NCBI GenBank assembly: GCA_963826035.1
Contig: CAWGVZ010000004.1
Coordinates: forward strand, 434,001-498,000
DNA length: 64,000 nt
From: Actinophytocola sp963826035
GTDB lineage: Bacteria; Actinomycetota; Actinomycetes; Mycobacteriales; Pseudonocardiaceae
Reading direction: 5' to 3'
How positions within the stretch are numbered: position 1 is the first letter of the stretch; every line of letters begins with the position of its first letter. Shown one piece after another: positions 37,019 to 45,371 of this stretch. The notes beneath the pieces were generated by a model. The model did no database searches and was not told where the DNA came from. It was given only the letters and a program-made list of their open reading frames with translations. The position numbers were made by a program, and so were the translations under genes.

Positions 37019-37843
37019 ATGCGGCACCGCTCCCGATTAGCCACCTCCCTAGCCACAGTTACGGCACTCGCCGTCCTACTCGGCCTGCTCGGCGTCGGCC
37101 ACGCGCAGGCGGCAGCCGGCCCCTACGTCGCGCTCGGCGACTCCTACTCCTCCGGCGTCGGCACCCGGAACTACTACCCCGACAGCGGATCCTGTTACCG
37201 CTCCCCGCAGGCCTACCCGGTGCTTGTGGCGCAACGGATCGGCGCGCCGCTCACGTTCGCCGCGTGCTCCGGTGCGCGGGTACCGGACGTCATGAACCAG
37301 CTCGGCGGCCTGAACGCCTCGACGGCGTTCGTGACCGTCTCGGTCGGCGGCAACGACGCCGGCTTCGCCGACGTGATCACCCGGTGCGCGCTGCCCTGGC
37401 CGTGGACCTGCACGAACGAGATAAACAACGCCAACAACTACATCCGCAACACGTTGCCGGGCGCGCTGAACAACCTGTACAGCACGATCCGCACGCGGGC
37501 ACCGAACGCGAAGGTCGTGGTGGTCGGCTATCCGCGGCTGTTCAACGGCGAGCAGTGCAACTTCGCGGCGCGGATCAGCCCGGCCGAGCAGTCTTCGCTG
37601 AACGCGACGGCCGACCTGCTGGCCACCACGATCAACGGCCGGGCCGGTGCGCACGGCTTCGGTTTCGTCGACGTGCGCGGGCCGTTCACCGGGCACGCCG
37701 TATGCGATGACGTGGAGTGGCTCAACGGCCTCTCCAACCCGATTCTCGAGTCCTACCACCCCAACGCGGCCGGGCAGTCCGCCGGCTATGTCCCGCCCGT
37801 CCAGAGCCGTCTGACCGCGGCGGCGGTGCCGGCGGCGTTGTAG
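37019..37843 (+). CDS. secreted SGNH/GDSL hydrolase (lipase-like)
   Basis: 274 aa from ATG 37019, with GTGGAGG 6 nt upstream. The signal peptide (MRHRSRLATSLATVTALAVL ... GHAQA-A) ends near residue 33. SGNH blocks: VALGDSYSSGVG (Ser), SACSG-like FAACSGARVP (Gly), VSVGGNDAGF (Asn) and SYHPNAAGQ (His). Six Cys in the mature protein suit disulfides, as in Streptomyces coelicolor and S. rimosus lipases. It acts outside the cell on esters. A strong terminator follows at 37891. Confidence 0.92.
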   Translation: MRHRSRLATSLATVTALAVLLGLLGVGHAQAAAGPYVALGDSYSSGVGTRNYYPDSGSCYRSPQAYPVLVAQRIGAPLTFAACSGARVPDVMNQLGGLNASTAFVTVSVGGNDAGFADVITRCALPWPWTCTNEINNANNYIRNTLPGALNNLYSTIRTRAPNAKVVVVGYPRLFNGEQCNFAARISPAEQSSLNATADLLATTINGRAGAHGFGFVDVRGPFTGHAVCDDVEWLNGLSNPILESYHPNAAGQSAGYVPPVQSRLTAAAVPAAL

Positions 37844-37890
37844 CGGTTGACCAGAGAGTTGCCCAGGAAGTTGACTAGGAGTTGACACAG

Positions 37891-37927
37891 TCCGGTGCGG
37901 GTCACGCGTCCCGCACCGGATTGTCTA
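37891..37927 (+). terminator. intrinsic terminator after SGNH hydrolase
   Basis: Perfect 11-bp stem TCCGGTGCGGG / CCCGCACCGGA with an 8-nt loop (37891-37920), followed by the T-rich TTGTCTATT. It separates the hydrolase from ramR on the same strand. Confidence 0.85.
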
Positions 37928-38152
37928 TTACCGGACACAATCCGCCAACCGGTGACAACTTGACCCAGATCAGGGATTATTCCCGGAATTTTCGGTTACG
38001 GAACGGGGTCAAATCCGGCTTCTTGCCTACTTTCGTTACTCCAAGCGAGGTAGAGGTGTAACACAATCTGACTCACCGGGACCTCCTATGGGAAGGCTTC
38101 GATGGACGGGCCACCGACGCTGCTGACCAGACCACCGTTCCTGGGAGGATGC

Positions 38153-38806
38153 ATGCCGCGACGCCGCTCCAGTGAATCGACTGAGGATGGCGAGGCGAGC
38201 TTGATCAGAGTGCTGCTGGCTGAGGATATGGATCTTCTCCGCACAGCCCTTGTGAGTTTGCTTTCCGACGAGGAAGACATGGAGGTGATAGCCGATCTGA
38301 AGTGCAACAACGACGTCGTGTCGGTCGCATTGCGGCTGCGGCCAGATGTGGCCGTGGTGGCCGCGGACATGCCGGACCAACTGGGTTTGACGACCGTGCG
38401 CGAACTGCGCCGCAGGTTGCCCGAATGCCAGATCGTGGCGTTGACCGTGACGCGGCCGGCCGGGCTGCTCAAGCGGTTGTTCGCCGCCGATGTGCCGGGC
38501 ATGATCGACAAGAACGCGCCGGCCAACCGCCTGCTGCACGCCATCCGCGGCGTCGCCGACGGTGGCACGGTGATCGACGCCAACCTGGTGGTGGCGGCCA
38601 TGTCGGCCGACAAGAACCCGTTCACCCGCCGGGAGCAGCACGTGCTGCGGCTGGCGGCGGACGGCGCCAGCGGGCCGGAGATCGCCAAACGGTTATGTCT
38701 GTCCCCCGGCACCGTCCGCAACTACCTGTCCAACGCCATGAACAAGACCGGTGCGCGGTCGCGGATCGACGCGATCCGGATCGCTACCGAGTCGGGGTGG
38801 CTGTGA
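38153..38806 (+). CDS. ramR: RamR/AmfR-like orphan response regulator
   Basis: 217 aa from ATG 38153 (GGGAGG 5 nt upstream). Receiver domain: LIRVLLAEDMDLLRTALVSL ... RPDVAVVAADMPDQLGLTTV ... VPGMIDKNAPANRLL. LuxR-type helix-turn-helix: KNPFTRREQHVLRLAADGAS, GPEIAKRLCLSPGTVRNYLS. RamR activates ramCSAB in Streptomyces. The acidic pocket (AED) and the Lys of IDK are kept, but the position that normally holds the phospho-accepting Asp (VVDIxxP in AmfR/RamR) is Ala here (VVAADMP). Convergent with the lanthipeptide operon, with 23 bp overlap at the 3' ends. No cognate kinase nearby. Confidence 0.85.
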   Translation: MPRRRSSESTEDGEASLIRVLLAEDMDLLRTALVSLLSDEEDMEVIADLKCNNDVVSVALRLRPDVAVVAADMPDQLGLTTVRELRRRLPECQIVALTVTRPAGLLKRLFAADVPGMIDKNAPANRLLHAIRGVADGGTVIDANLVVAAMSADKNPFTRREQHVLRLAADGASGPEIAKRLCLSPGTVRNYLSNAMNKTGARSRIDAIRIATESGWL

Positions 38807-40511
38807 GACCGTCCTGCTCGGTTCTGGACTCGGTGCTGTGCCCGGTACTGGGCTCGATAGTGCCGTGCCAGTGACCGAGCAGGTCGCGGTACAGCGGCGA
38901 GGTCGACACGAGCGTCGGGTGGTCGCCGATCGCCGCCCCCGTGCCGTCCAGCACGAGGACGCGGTCGGCCCGCAAGGCCGAGCTGACCCGGTGCGCGATG
39001 ACCACGAGCGTGCCGGGACGGGCGGCGAACGCCTCCTCGGCGCGCCGCTCGGCCACCGGGTCCAGGTGGCAGGTCGCCTCGTCGAGGACGACCAGCGGGG
39101 CGGGCGCGAGATAGGCACGCACGAGCGCGATCAACTGCCCTTCACCGGCCGATAGCTCGCTCGGCCGGATCTCCCGGCCGGCGAGGGCCTCGGCGCCGAG
39201 CGCCGCGACGGCCGCGTCGATGTCGGCGTCGGTCGCGTCGGGGTTGAGATAGGTGACGTTGTCGCGGAACGTCCCGGCGAACACGTAGGCCTCCTGCGGG
39301 ATCAGCACCCGGTGGGTCGCCAGCTCCGCCGGTGACAGATCCGCCGCACGGACCCCGCCGAGTTCCACGTCGCCCGCGTCCGGTCGCAGCAGGCCGCAGA
39401 CCAGGTTGACCACAGTGGACTTACCGATGCCGCTCGGCCCGATGACCGCCAGGTGTTCACCTTGCGGCACCACGAGGTTGAGGCCGTCGACCACGGGCTC
39501 GGCGTGCGGACCGTAGGCGAAGACCACGTCGCGCAGGACGATCTCGTGGTTCTTCGGCGGCTCGTGGGCCATGAGCGGGACCGGGCGCACGCAGGTGGCG
39601 TCGAGGAGGCGGCCGAGGGTGATGACGAACCGCAGCCCGCTGCCGCCGACGCCCGCCACGAAGTTCTGCAGCGCCGGCTGGAGTCCGAAGAGGACATACG
39701 TGAGCCCGCCCATGAGCGCGCCCGCGCTGATGCCGGCGGGAGCGAAGAACAGCAGAGCCAGCAGCGGCGCCCAGCCGCCGACCGCGAAGCACAGGGTCCG
39801 CAGCGCCGCGATCCGGGCCAGTGCCCGCTCGGCGGCCGCCTGCTCGGCCACCGGGCCGGCGACCAGCGCGGCGGCGTGGTCCTCGGCGCCGGCGGCCGTG
39901 ATGTCCCGGCGCCCGGCGAGGACCGTGCCGGCCGCGTCGGCCAGTCGTTCGTCGGCCAGCACGCTCGCGCGCTGCCGGGCGGCCGCCATCCCCAGCACGG
40001 CCACGAACGCGCCGAGCCCCACCAGGAACGGCGGGAGGATGAGCAGCGCGATCGCCGGTTCGAGAGCGAGCAGCCCGACCACCACGCCGATGATCGTGAC
40101 CACGAACCCGCGGACGACGACGATCAGCCCGGCGTAGGTGTCGCGGACGATCTCCACCTGGCGGGTCAGCCGGGCGAGCGCGCCACGGTCGGGCCGACCG
40201 GCGGCACCGTTGCGCAGGGCGCCGCCGACCACCCGGTGGACGAGGTCGTCGCGCAGCGGTTCGACCAGCTCACCCAGGCGGCGGAAGACCATGCGGGTCC
40301 CGGCCGCGCCGATCACGGAGACGGCGAGCAGCCCGACCAGCCAGGCGATCCCCGTGACAGGCGACCCGGCGAGGAAGCCTTCGTCGACCGCTCGCGCGAC
40401 GGCGATCCCGGAGATGGCGGCGGGCAGTGCCTCCGGCAGCGACCAGAGGACCAGCCCGACCACGGGCCGGGCCCGCAACGACCCGACGGCGTACCGCAGC
40501 TCACGTTTCAT
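38784..40511 (-). CDS. ramB: ABC exporter half, lanthipeptide locus (RamB position)
   Basis: 575 aa from ATG 40511 (MKRELRYAVGSLRARPVVGL). An N-terminal six-helix exporter domain is followed by an ATPase domain with Walker A VIGPSGIGKSTVVNLVCGLL, Walker B PLVVLDEATCHLD, the H-loop in VVIAHRVSSA and a relaxed signature LSAGEGQLIAL instead of LSGGQ. It presumably pairs with the product of 40743 to export the modified peptide, as RamA/RamB do for SapB. Its ATP site has the catalytic Glu, which the partner lacks. A 231-bp gap holding the 22-bp repeat array separates it from the partner gene. Confidence 0.88.
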   Translation of the reverse strand: MKRELRYAVGSLRARPVVGLVLWSLPEALPAAISGIAVARAVDEGFLAGSPVTGIAWLVGLLAVSVIGAAGTRMVFRRLGELVEPLRDDLVHRVVGGALRNGAAGRPDRGALARLTRQVEIVRDTYAGLIVVVRGFVVTIIGVVVGLLALEPAIALLILPPFLVGLGAFVAVLGMAAARQRASVLADERLADAAGTVLAGRRDITAAGAEDHAAALVAGPVAEQAAAERALARIAALRTLCFAVGGWAPLLALLFFAPAGISAGALMGGLTYVLFGLQPALQNFVAGVGGSGLRFVITLGRLLDATCVRPVPLMAHEPPKNHEIVLRDVVFAYGPHAEPVVDGLNLVVPQGEHLAVIGPSGIGKSTVVNLVCGLLRPDAGDVELGGVRAADLSPAELATHRVLIPQEAYVFAGTFRDNVTYLNPDATDADIDAAVAALGAEALAGREIRPSELSAGEGQLIALVRAYLAPAPLVVLDEATCHLDPVAERRAEEAFAARPGTLVVIAHRVSSALRADRVLVLDGTGAAIGDHPTLVSTSPLYRDLLGHWHGTIEPSTGHSTESRTEQDGLTATPTR

Positions 40512-40549
40512 CGGCCGGCCCCCAGGAGTTCTCGGCGACACACACCCGC

Positions 40550-40735
40550 GAGTCCCACGTTCGGAACGCGCGAGTCCCACGTTGGGGCGGGGTGAGTCCC
40601 ACATTCGAGTCTCCCGCCGAGGGAGATCCGAACGTGGAACTCACGCGTTCTGAACGTGGGACTCGCCTGGTTTGAACGTGGGACTCGCCGGGTCTGAACG
40701 GGGGACTCGCCGGGTCTGAACGGGGGACTCGCCGG
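40550..40735. repeat. 22-bp periodic array inside lanthipeptide operon
   Basis: Forward units GAGTCCCAC(G/A)TT begin at 40550, 40572 and 40594 (22-bp step). After a central stretch with GAGTCTCCCG, inverted units (AACGTGGAACTC, AACGTGGGACTC, AACGGGGGACTC) end at 40642, 40664, 40686, 40708 and 40730, again every 22 bp. It fills the gap between the two ABC transporter genes. In the operon mRNA the two blocks could pair into a long stem. Same architecture as the 31-kb array, but with a different core after GAGTC. Confidence 0.92.
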
Positions 40736-40742
40736 GTTTGGG

Positions 40743-42377
40743 TCATCCGAACACCGCCCGGTACTCCGGGTCCGTCCACAGTTCCTCGTGGGGCGCCACC
40801 GCCTGGACCCGTCCGTCGGCCAGCCACACCACCAGGTCCGCGCGGGCGGCGGTCGACCGGCGGTGGGTCACCACCAGCCGGGTGCGGCCGCCGGCCGCCG
40901 TGAGCGTCTCGCTGATCCGCATCTCCGTCACCATGTCCAGGCTGGATGTCGCGTCGTCCAGGACCAGCAGCCTCGTGGCCGGCCAGGCGCGGGCCAGGCC
41001 GAGGCGCTGCAGTTCGCCGCCCGACATCGGGGCCTCCGTGAGCGGGGTGTCGTAGCCCTCCGGCAGTCGCGACACGAACTCGTGTGCGTGCACCGACTTC
41101 GCCGACTCCATGACACGCGACGCCGGGCCGCCGATCGCGTCCGCCACGGTCGTGCCCACCAGGGTCGGGCGTTCGAACGCCACCCCCACGGCCGTCCGCA
41201 GGGACGCCCGCGACAGCGCCCGCAGGGGCACGCCGTCCAGCAGCACCTCACCCGTGTCCGGGTCCCGCAGCCGGGCGGCGACCCCCGCCAGCACCGACTT
41301 CCCCGCGCCCGACCGGCCGACCACCGCCACGGCCGTGCCACCCGGGACGGTCAGGTCCACATCGTCGAGCAGGACCACGCCGTCCTCGCGGACGGTCACG
41401 CCCCGCAGCGTCAGCCGGCCGTCCCCGGGCGGCAGCTCGCCGAACCCGTGCCGGACCGGCGCGATGGTCAGCACCTCGTCGGCCCGGTGCGCCCCCGCGC
41501 GGGCTCGGGCCAGACCGCCGAACACGCCGGTCAGGCCACCCAACCCGGCGCCGAGCAGCGCGTACTGACCGGCGGCGAACAGCTCCCCCGCGCTGATCCG
41601 GCCGGCGTCCAGCGCGAGCCCGCCGGTGGCGAGGACGGCCACCAGCACCAGCGGCCCGACCACCGCGGCCTGCGCCGCCGAGCCGGACAGCACCCGCCAG
41701 CTCCGCATCCCCTGCTCGTGCAACTCGGGCAGCTCCGCCAGGATTCGCTCCTGCTCACGTTCGATGGTGCCCGCGGCCGCGATCGTGCGTATCCCGGTGA
41801 GCGACTCGGCCAGCCGGCCGGCGATGCGGCCCTGCGCGCCGAGGTAGGCGGCCACGACGGCCGCGGTCCGCACGGTGAACAGCCGCAGCACCACCCCGAC
41901 CAGCGCGACGCCGGCGAGGAACGCCACGGCCAGCCAGATGTCCAGTACGGCCAACAACACCAGGCTCCCGACCGGCGGCAGCAGCGCGGTCGCCACGGTC
42001 ACCACGATCGGTCCGGCGTGCGCCGCCTCGGCCGCGTTCCCGGACACCCGGCTCACCAGGTCGCCCGTCTCGAACTGGCGCCCCTTCGGCCCGATGGCCA
42101 GTAGGTGGCCGATCAACCGGTTGCGCAGCCAAGCGGTGGTGCCGGCCACGCAGGCGGTGCCGGCGAAAGCGTCCACCAGATCGACGACCACACCGAGCGC
42201 GATCAGCAGCGCGGCGACTATCAGCCAGCGGGTGCCGGTGCCGGCGACCACGGCGTCGACAGCCGCGCCGAGCACAGCGGGCAACGCGAGCGTACTCAGC
42301 GTGCCGAGCAACGCGGCGGCGCCGATCACCGGCAGCCAGCCGCCCGCTTTTCGGGCTGTCTCACCGAATGCGGTCAA
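40743..42377 (-). CDS. ramA: ABC exporter half, lanthipeptide locus (RamA position)
   Basis: 544 aa if started at TTG 42377, which has GAGGAG 7 nt upstream; an upstream TTG at 42392 overlaps that ribosome site. Six-helix exporter domain, then an ATPase domain with Walker A VVGRSGAGKSVLAGVAARL, signature MSGGELQRLGLARAW, Walker B RLLVLDDATSSLD and H-loop LVVTHRRS. The Walker B Glu is Asp, so this subunit carries the degenerate ATP site of an asymmetric heterodimer. Directly downstream of the precursor gene; two hairpins lie in the gap. Confidence 0.88.
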   Translation of the reverse strand: MTAFGETARKAGGWLPVIGAAALLGTLSTLALPAVLGAAVDAVVAGTGTRWLIVAALLIALGVVVDLVDAFAGTACVAGTTAWLRNRLIGHLLAIGPKGRQFETGDLVSRVSGNAAEAAHAGPIVVTVATALLPPVGSLVLLAVLDIWLAVAFLAGVALVGVVLRLFTVRTAAVVAAYLGAQGRIAGRLAESLTGIRTIAAAGTIEREQERILAELPELHEQGMRSWRVLSGSAAQAAVVGPLVLVAVLATGGLALDAGRISAGELFAAGQYALLGAGLGGLTGVFGGLARARAGAHRADEVLTIAPVRHGFGELPPGDGRLTLRGVTVREDGVVLLDDVDLTVPGGTAVAVVGRSGAGKSVLAGVAARLRDPDTGEVLLDGVPLRALSRASLRTAVGVAFERPTLVGTTVADAIGGPASRVMESAKSVHAHEFVSRLPEGYDTPLTEAPMSGGELQRLGLARAWPATRLLVLDDATSSLDMVTEMRISETLTAAGGRTRLVVTHRRSTAARADLVVWLADGRVQAVAPHEELWTDPEYRAVFG

Positions 42378-42399
42378 GGTTAGGCTCCTCAACAGGGTC

Positions 42400-42464
42400 G
42401 CGGCCCCGGACGAACGCCAGTCGTCCGGGACCGCGTCCCGCTTCAGACCGATCAGTGATCGGTC
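42400..42464 (-). terminator. hairpins after precursor gene (attenuator)
   Basis: Transcribed leftward after the ramS stop. First is the perfect palindrome GACCGATCA-G-TGATCGGTC (42446-42464). Next is a 14-bp stem with one mismatch, GCGGCCCCGGACGA / TCGTCCGGGACCGC (42400-42413 with 42421-42434, 7-nt loop). Located between ramS and the transporter genes, they could partly stop transcription and keep precursor mRNA in excess over transporter mRNA. Confidence 0.6.
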
Positions 42465-42473
42465 AGTGCCGGA

Positions 42474-42626
42474 TCAGTGGCAGAGCAGCACGCTCAGGCC
42501 GCTGGTGCCGCCACACAGGGCGACGCTCAGGTTGCTGGGGCAGCTGTGGCCGCTGGCCGAGCTTCCGCCACCGTGTCCGCCGGTCTGCGGCGCGGTTTCC
42601 ATACCCTGCAGGTCGAGAAGTGCCAT
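42474..42626 (-). CDS. ramS: class III lanthipeptide precursor (SapB/AmfS-like)
   Basis: 50 aa from ATG 42626 (AAAGGAG 6 nt upstream). The leader starts MALLDLQGMETAPQTGG with the conserved LDLQxME recognised by LanKC enzymes. A Gly/Ser-rich hinge follows. The core holds two SxxSxxxC motifs: SNLSVALC and SGLSVLLC, then a final His. Each can become one labionin/lanthionine ring, as in SapB (two rings of the same spacing). The hydrophobic residues inside the rings (Leu, Val, Ala) suit a surfactant morphogen that helps aerial hyphae rise. Lies 26 bp after the synthetase gene. Confidence 0.95.
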   Translation of the reverse strand: MALLDLQGMETAPQTGGHGGGSSASGHSCPSNLSVALCGGTSGLSVLLCH

Positions 42627-42652
42627 GTTGGACTCCTTTGTCGGGGGTTTGT

Positions 42653-45271
42653 CTAGCTGCCCACGCCGGCCGGCGTGGGGGTCTGTGGTGGCTCGCCCCG
42701 TTCCGCGGCCGTGCCACGGAACGGGGCGAGCAGCGGGGCGTGCACCGGCTGGTCGTGCAGCACCGTGCCGAGGGCGAGCAGCACGCCGGCCGTGCCGGTC
42801 GCGAGGTCCATCGACAGGCGCAGCAGGCCGGTCCCGGGGAAGGCCATGCCGCCGCCGTAGGGCAGCGCGTGCCAGGCCAGCCCGCGGATCTGCTTGGCCA
42901 CGTTGGGGTCGGTGACCGACGCGCCCGGCTGCCCGGCCAGGTAGAGCAGGATGCCGGCGCGCCCGGTGAACAGCCCCGGCAGGATGTACATGGTCGACTG
43001 CGCCGCCAGGTGGATGGACTCGGCCGCGCTCACGAACCGCGGGTCGTGCCGGCGGGCCAGGTACTCTTGGAGCACCATGCCGATGCCGATGCTCCCGCCG
43101 TCGAGGTAGGGCATGGTCCGCCAACCCTCGTTGACCTCCATGGAACCGTTGTCCCGCACGAAACAGCGGTGCAGGTCGGCGCGCAGCGCGGTCGCCGCGC
43201 GGTCCAGGTAGCCCTCGTCGCCGCTGTCGTCGTAGGCCCGCAGCATGAGCAGCGCCGCGCCGGCCCCGCCGCGCAGCAGCCCCGCGTTCGGTTGCCCGCC
43301 ACCGCTGATCGCGGGCTCGTCCGAAGTGGAGTCCGGTTCGTGAATGCCCTCGGCCACCAGCTCGGCCGCCCGGTACGCGGCCGTGCGCAACGCCGGTTCG
43401 CCCGTCCGGTCGGCCAGGTGCAGCAGGTTCAACCCGAACCCGGCGATCCCGCCGTGCAGGTCGGGGCCGAGCTCCTCCCACTTCTCCCGCAGGCAGATGT
43501 CGATGACGTCCAGCGCCTCCTGGCGGTAACCGAGGTGGTCGAGGGTGAACGCGGCGCCGTGCAGCCCGTCGTAGAGTCCGAGCCGACTGCCGGTCGGCGG
43601 GTTGGTGGCGTGGCGGATCAGCCACTCCTCGAACTGCTCGTACCGGCCGCCACCCGTGACGTCCAGGGCGTGCAGCACGCCGGCCGCACCGTAGGCGAGG
43701 CCGAGCCCGCCGACCGCGAACTGTTGCACGTCACCGGGGAACAGCCGGTCGTCGCGATCGGGGGTGGCACTGGCCACAATGGACCGAACCAGCTCGTCGC
43801 GCAGTGCCGGCCACTCGGCGGGCTCCGGTTCGAGCTTCGGACTCGGCGCGAACGGGGTGTCCGGTGGCACGATCACGTCGACCGCCGCGTCGAGGAACGC
43901 CTGTTCCACCGGGAAGTTCTCCGCGATGATCTCGGCGAAGTGCCGCGCCTTCACCCGGTGCAGGCCGATCAGGTTGGTCATCGGCAGGAACAGCGCGAGC
44001 CGCAGGCACGCCAGCGCGTACCGGTCGATGTCGAACCCGGTGGCGCTGCGCGGCGCGGCGAAGCCGGGGTTGCCGAGCCCTGGGCGGGTCGCCTCCTCGA
44101 TAGGCGAGGTCACCTCGAAATCGATGAGCGCAACCGAGCCGTCCGGGCGCACCATGATGTTGAACAGGTGTAGGTCGCCGTACACGACGCCGCGGGCGTG
44201 CACCTCGGCGATCGTGTGCTCGACCTGGCGCTGGACCTCGACGGCCCACGCGGTGAACTCGGCGTACTGCTCCGGCCCGGCGGCCGGGTCGATCAGCGGG
44301 TAGCGCAGCACGATCGACTTGCCGAGCACGTCGCCGTCGATGAACTCCATCACCAGGAACCGGTGCTCGCCCAGCCAGAACATGTCGTACACCTTGGGAA
44401 TCCCGGGGATCCCGGCGAGCGTCCGCAGCGTGTCGTACTCGCGGCCGAGGCGGCGCACGGCGTCGTGGCCCGAGGCGTCCAGCCCGGCGTGGGGGCGGGC
44501 CTCCTTGAGCACCACCTGTTCGCCCGTGCGGGTGTCGCGGCCGGCGTAGATGCCGCCGCCGTTGGAGAAGTGCAGCACCCGCTCGATCGTGTACGGCAGG
44601 TCGGTCGTGGTGACCTCGTTGCGAGCGGCCAGATGCGGCTGGAGGAAATCGGGTAGCGTCACCCACGGCGGCACATAGAAAACCGGGCCGCGGCGGTCGG
44701 CCACGAGATTCCCGTCGGGGTCAGCTATCGCCTCGACTACGGCGCCGGCATCGTCCACCATGTACCGGTTGGCGAACGCGCCGTACCGCACGTACAGCGG
44801 TCCCTTGTTCCAGCGCAGGTCGCTCAGAATGTACGGGCTGGCCGCGCCCGCGAGTTCGGTGTCCAACTCGCGGAGGATTGTCTCGCAGGCGGCGTCGTTC
44901 TCCGGGTAGATGGTGACGAGTTTTCCGCTGTAACCGCGTGGCGCGTACTTCGAGACCCGGGCGATGAGCGCGGTCGACGAGCGCAGGAACTTGAACGAGA
45001 TTCCCCTTGCGGCACAGTAGTTCCAGATGGTGTCGAGCACCTCGTCGGCATTGTCGACGGTGGCCGAGGCATGTATCTTCCAGCCCTGCAACGGGATTTC
45101 CTGGCGGACCGGCGGGTTCACCGTGAACCAGTCGTCCTGCTCGCCCAGCGTCCATCCTGTTGGGAGTACCCGGCTGGCGATTGCGAACGACTCGCCGGCT
45201 GTGTCCTCGGAATGCATGGCGTCGTAGAAAGAGGGGTCCGCCATGCAGAACTGTTGGTACTCCTGATCCAT
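42653..45271 (-). CDS. ramC: class III lanthipeptide synthetase (LanKC)
   Basis: 872 aa from ATG 45271 (MDQEYQQFCMADPSFYDAMH). Three parts: an N-terminal phosphoSer/Thr lyase-like domain (~1-220, including FKFLRSSTALIARVSKYAPR, YSGKLVTIYP), a Ser/Thr kinase domain (~230-500; VVLKEARPHAG Lys, VVYGDLHLFNIMV catalytic loop, ALIDFEVTS metal Asp), and a LanC-like cyclase (~530-860; GLYDGLHGAAFTLDH, LHGGIAGFGLNLL, LLRGGAGAALLML). The zinc Cys/His triad of class I/II LanC is not evident, as expected for class III. It phosphorylates, eliminates and cyclises the RamS core. First gene of ramC-S-A-B. Confidence 0.95.
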   Translation of the reverse strand: MDQEYQQFCMADPSFYDAMHSEDTAGESFAIASRVLPTGWTLGEQDDWFTVNPPVRQEIPLQGWKIHASATVDNADEVLDTIWNYCAARGISFKFLRSSTALIARVSKYAPRGYSGKLVTIYPENDAACETILRELDTELAGAASPYILSDLRWNKGPLYVRYGAFANRYMVDDAGAVVEAIADPDGNLVADRRGPVFYVPPWVTLPDFLQPHLAARNEVTTTDLPYTIERVLHFSNGGGIYAGRDTRTGEQVVLKEARPHAGLDASGHDAVRRLGREYDTLRTLAGIPGIPKVYDMFWLGEHRFLVMEFIDGDVLGKSIVLRYPLIDPAAGPEQYAEFTAWAVEVQRQVEHTIAEVHARGVVYGDLHLFNIMVRPDGSVALIDFEVTSPIEEATRPGLGNPGFAAPRSATGFDIDRYALACLRLALFLPMTNLIGLHRVKARHFAEIIAENFPVEQAFLDAAVDVIVPPDTPFAPSPKLEPEPAEWPALRDELVRSIVASATPDRDDRLFPGDVQQFAVGGLGLAYGAAGVLHALDVTGGGRYEQFEEWLIRHATNPPTGSRLGLYDGLHGAAFTLDHLGYRQEALDVIDICLREKWEELGPDLHGGIAGFGLNLLHLADRTGEPALRTAAYRAAELVAEGIHEPDSTSDEPAISGGGQPNAGLLRGGAGAALLMLRAYDDSGDEGYLDRAATALRADLHRCFVRDNGSMEVNEGWRTMPYLDGGSIGIGMVLQEYLARRHDPRFVSAAESIHLAAQSTMYILPGLFTGRAGILLYLAGQPGASVTDPNVAKQIRGLAWHALPYGGGMAFPGTGLLRLSMDLATGTAGVLLALGTVLHDQPVHAPLLAPFRGTAAERGEPPQTPTPAGVGS

Positions 45272-45350
45272 CCCGCCGCACTCCGCTCCTCGGTGTGAAA
45301 CCGAAGGCAATCGTGCGCTGTTTGCACCCCAGGTGATTAGTGCCTAACGT

Positions 45351-45371
45351 CATCTGCCGACCACGCAGATG
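45351..45371 (-). terminator. short stem-loop between glxA-like gene and ramC
   Basis: CATCTGC-N7-GCAGATG, immediately after the regulator's stop (45372) and about 80 bp upstream of ramC. It could end the regulator transcript or be a RamR-type operator in the ramC promoter. The sequence cannot distinguish the two. Confidence 0.45.

Noticed and set aside
40550..40735. Insertion-sequence ends or MITE
   Set aside because: No target-site duplication or single pair of terminal repeats; the signal is a many-unit periodic array.
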